64,000 nt of DNA from JAOUEA01 sp038249195 (GTDB taxonomy: Bacteria; Actinomycetota; UBA4738; HRBIN12). Of the stretch, positions 62,182-64,000 are shown piece by piece. The notes below the pieces were generated by a model that was given only the letters and a program-made list of their open reading frames with translations, did no database searches and was not told the DNA's origin. The DNA is taken from NCBI GenBank assembly GCA_038249195.1, contig JBBRWM010000006.1:62001-126000 (forward strand). The letters run 5' to 3'. The translations under genes and the position numbers were made by a program. How positions within the stretch are numbered: the first letter of the stretch is position 1; each line of letters opens with the position of its first letter.

Positions 62182-63974
62182 CGGTCGGTGGGGGACCCCG
62201 CGGCGGGGGTTTCGGCGTCGGAAAGGGCGACCGCGGCCGCGATGAGGGTCAGGTGGGTGAACGCCTGCGGGAAGTTCCCGATCAGCCGCTCGTGTTCGGC
62301 GTCGTACTCCTCGGAGAACAGGCCGAGATCGTTGCGCAGCGCGAGCAGACGCTCGAACAGGGCCCTCGCCTCGTCCAGGCGGCCCAGCATGGCCAGGTCG
62401 ATGACCAGCCAGAAGCTGCACGCGAGAAAGGCGCCCTCCCCCGGGGGCAACCCGTCGGCGGCGTCGGCGTCGGGGATGTAGCGCATCACGAACCCGCCCT
62501 GGACGAGCTCGCGCTGGACCGCCTCGACCGTGCCCACCACGCGGGGATCCGACGCCGGGAGGAACCCGACCTGGGGGATCAGCAGCAGCGCGGCGTCCAG
62601 CTGCGAGGACCCGTAGTACTGCGTGAACGTGTTGCGTTCGGCGTCGTATCCCTCGCGGCACACCTCTTCGTGGATGTCGTCGCGCATCTGCCGGAGCTTG
62701 GTCAGGGGCGCTTCCATCCCGGACTCCTCCGCGATCTTGAGCATGCGATCGGCGGCCACCCACGCCATCACCTTCGAGTGCACGAAGTTCCTGCGTGGGC
62801 CGCGGACCTCCCACACGCCGTCGTCCGGATCGTGCCAATGCTCTTCCAGCCACGCGACGATCCCTTCGGCGATCCCGATCGCCTCATCAGATCCCTGCAT
62901 CCCGAGCTTCCGCGCCCGATAGACGGCGTCGGCCAGCTCCCCGTACACATCCAGTTGGAGCTGACCCGAAGCCGCGTTCCCGACGCGGACGGGAGCGGAA
63001 CCCTCATAACCCGTGAGCCAGTCCAGCTCGTACTCGTCGAGCCGGCGCTCGCCCGCGATGCCGTACATGATCTGAAGGTCCTCGGGGTCGCCGGCCACAG
63101 CGCGGATCGTCCAATCGCGCCACCTCGTGGCCTCCTCCACGTACCCGGCCGCCATCAGGGCGTCCAGGGTGAGGGCGGCGTCACGCAGCCAGCAGAAGCG
63201 GTAGTCCCAGTTGCGCACCCCGCCGAGGAACTCGGGCAACGAAGTGGTCGGCGCCGCGACGATCCCCCCGGTGGGGGCATAGGTGAGCGCCTTCAACGTG
63301 ATGAGTGACCGCTCGACCTCGTCGGCCCAGCCGCCGCGGTAGGTCGAGCGCTCCGACCATCCGCGCCACCACGCGTCGGTCTCCTCGACCGCGTCGGCGG
63401 CGTCGATGGGCTCGGGCGCGTCCCCCCACGACGAGTACCACGAGAGCACGAACCCGACCTCGTCTCCCTCGCCGAGCGTGAACTCGGCGGCGTGGTGATC
63501 GCCGCTTACCTTCAGCGGCGTGTCTGCACGCAGCTCGAGCGCCTCGGGCCCGGCCCCGACCGTCACCACGCCCGCCTCCTCGGCCGCCCACGGCCGGGTC
63601 TTCCCGTAGTCGAAACGTGGCTTGAACCGGGTCTTCATGGGCACGGTGCCGCTGATCCCCCGGACCAAGCGAACCAACCGCGGCGTCACCTCGCGGCTCG
63701 GCATGCAATCGATGACGCGAACCACGCCATCGGCAGTCTCGAAGTCCGTTTCGAGAACGAGGCTCGACGGGCGATACCGGCGCGTCGTTCCCGTCACGTC
63801 CCCCGCCGGCGCGATGTCCCAGAAGCCGTTCTCTCGGTCGCCGAGGAGCGCCGCGAAGCACGCCGCGGAATCGAAGCGGGGCAGACAGAACCAGTCGATC
63901 GATCCGTCGAGCCCGACCAAGGCCGAGGTGTGCGTGTCGCCGATCAGCGCGTAATCCTCGATGCGAAGCGTCAC
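62178..63974 (-). CDS. Glycoside hydrolase family 15 (trehalase/glucoamylase-like), cytoplasmic
   Basis: A 598-residue enzyme. IEDYALIGDTHTSALVGLDG opens the family N-terminal domain, NWDYRFCWLRDAALTL (about 252-267) is the GH15 signature with the Trp/Arg/Asp substrate residues, and FSEEYDAEHERLIGNFPQ near the end has a catalytic-base Glu. Homologues in mycobacteria act as trehalases; alpha-glucan use is the alternative. No signal peptide. It heads an eight-gene run on the minus strand. Confidence 0.9.
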   Translation of the reverse strand: MTLRIEDYALIGDTHTSALVGLDGSIDWFCLPRFDSAACFAALLGDRENGFWDIAPAGDVTGTTRRYRPSSLVLETDFETADGVVRVIDCMPSREVTPRLVRLVRGISGTVPMKTRFKPRFDYGKTRPWAAEEAGVVTVGAGPEALELRADTPLKVSGDHHAAEFTLGEGDEVGFVLSWYSSWGDAPEPIDAADAVEETDAWWRGWSERSTYRGGWADEVERSLITLKALTYAPTGGIVAAPTTSLPEFLGGVRNWDYRFCWLRDAALTLDALMAAGYVEEATRWRDWTIRAVAGDPEDLQIMYGIAGERRLDEYELDWLTGYEGSAPVRVGNAASGQLQLDVYGELADAVYRARKLGMQGSDEAIGIAEGIVAWLEEHWHDPDDGVWEVRGPRRNFVHSKVMAWVAADRMLKIAEESGMEAPLTKLRQMRDDIHEEVCREGYDAERNTFTQYYGSSQLDAALLLIPQVGFLPASDPRVVGTVEAVQRELVQGGFVMRYIPDADAADGLPPGEGAFLACSFWLVIDLAMLGRLDEARALFERLLALRNDLGLFSEEYDAEHERLIGNFPQAFTHLTLIAAAVALSDAETPAAGSPTDR

Positions 63975-64000
63975 CTGTTTACCCTGGCTCCCTGAGTGAG

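Overview
The window looks like a stretch of chromosome from a high-GC actinobacterium (phylum Actinomycetota). The evidence is very high GC, heavy use of GTG starts, a GuaB3-type IMP dehydrogenase-like protein, an F420-NADP reductase, an acyl-CoA carboxylase with separate biotin-bearing and carboxyltransferase subunits, a class E-type sortase, and the block PcrA - SucC - SucD - DUF6350-like membrane protein - PurN - PurH - FolD, whose order is familiar from mycobacteria and streptomycetes. I found no rRNA, tRNA, CRISPR array, prophage or insertion sequence. Almost every base is in, or within about 150 bases of, a gene.

Layout. (1) 1-4662: tail of an unknown gene, a small exported protein, carboxyltransferase plus a small partner, and two glycosyltransferases. 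(2) 4672-12527: a hydroxyacyl-CoA dehydrogenase, then divergently a membrane protein and a seven-gene copper-handling operon (CopC-CopD fusion, two related GHxH-domain proteins, CPBP protease, solute-binding lipoprotein) in which nearly every junction is a 4-base start/stop overlap. (3) 12544-22514: M23 peptidase, cyclase-ATPase-TPR regulator, PH/SHOCT protein with a VOC protein, birA facing biotin carboxylase, F420-NADP reductase, DUF4397 protein. (4) 22530-34414: methylmalonyl-CoA mutase large subunit, O-methyltransferase, sdhCDAB, two NAD-type isocitrate dehydrogenases, malate dehydrogenase, citrate synthase. (5) 34420-42915: folate and purine genes (MetF-like, folD, purH, purN), sucCD and the B12 subunit of methylmalonyl-CoA mutase. 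(6) 43012-51243: coiled-coil protein, dimethylformamidase-like protein, family 9 cellulase, PcrA helicase, sortase, beta-propeller. (7) 51414-54115: guaA and guaB3. (8) 54229-63974: ClC channel, then an eight-gene one-direction run (GH15, mutarotase, NDH-2, GMC oxidoreductase, MFS, SDR, a 34-residue peptide, a membrane protein).

The metabolic genes fit together. Propionyl-CoA carboxylase, biotin ligase, both mutase subunits, succinyl-CoA synthetase, succinate dehydrogenase, malate dehydrogenase, citrate synthase and isocitrate dehydrogenase lead from propionyl-CoA (odd-chain fat or branched amino acids) into the TCA cycle. No epimerase or MeaB chaperone is seen. Purine synthesis runs through one-carbon enzymes to GMP.

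Many genes carry a TANNNT hexamer 5-8 bases before the start codon with no ribosome-binding site. This places transcription starts on the start codon (leaderless mRNA) for about 17 genes and decides several starts, notably folD and the B12 subunit.
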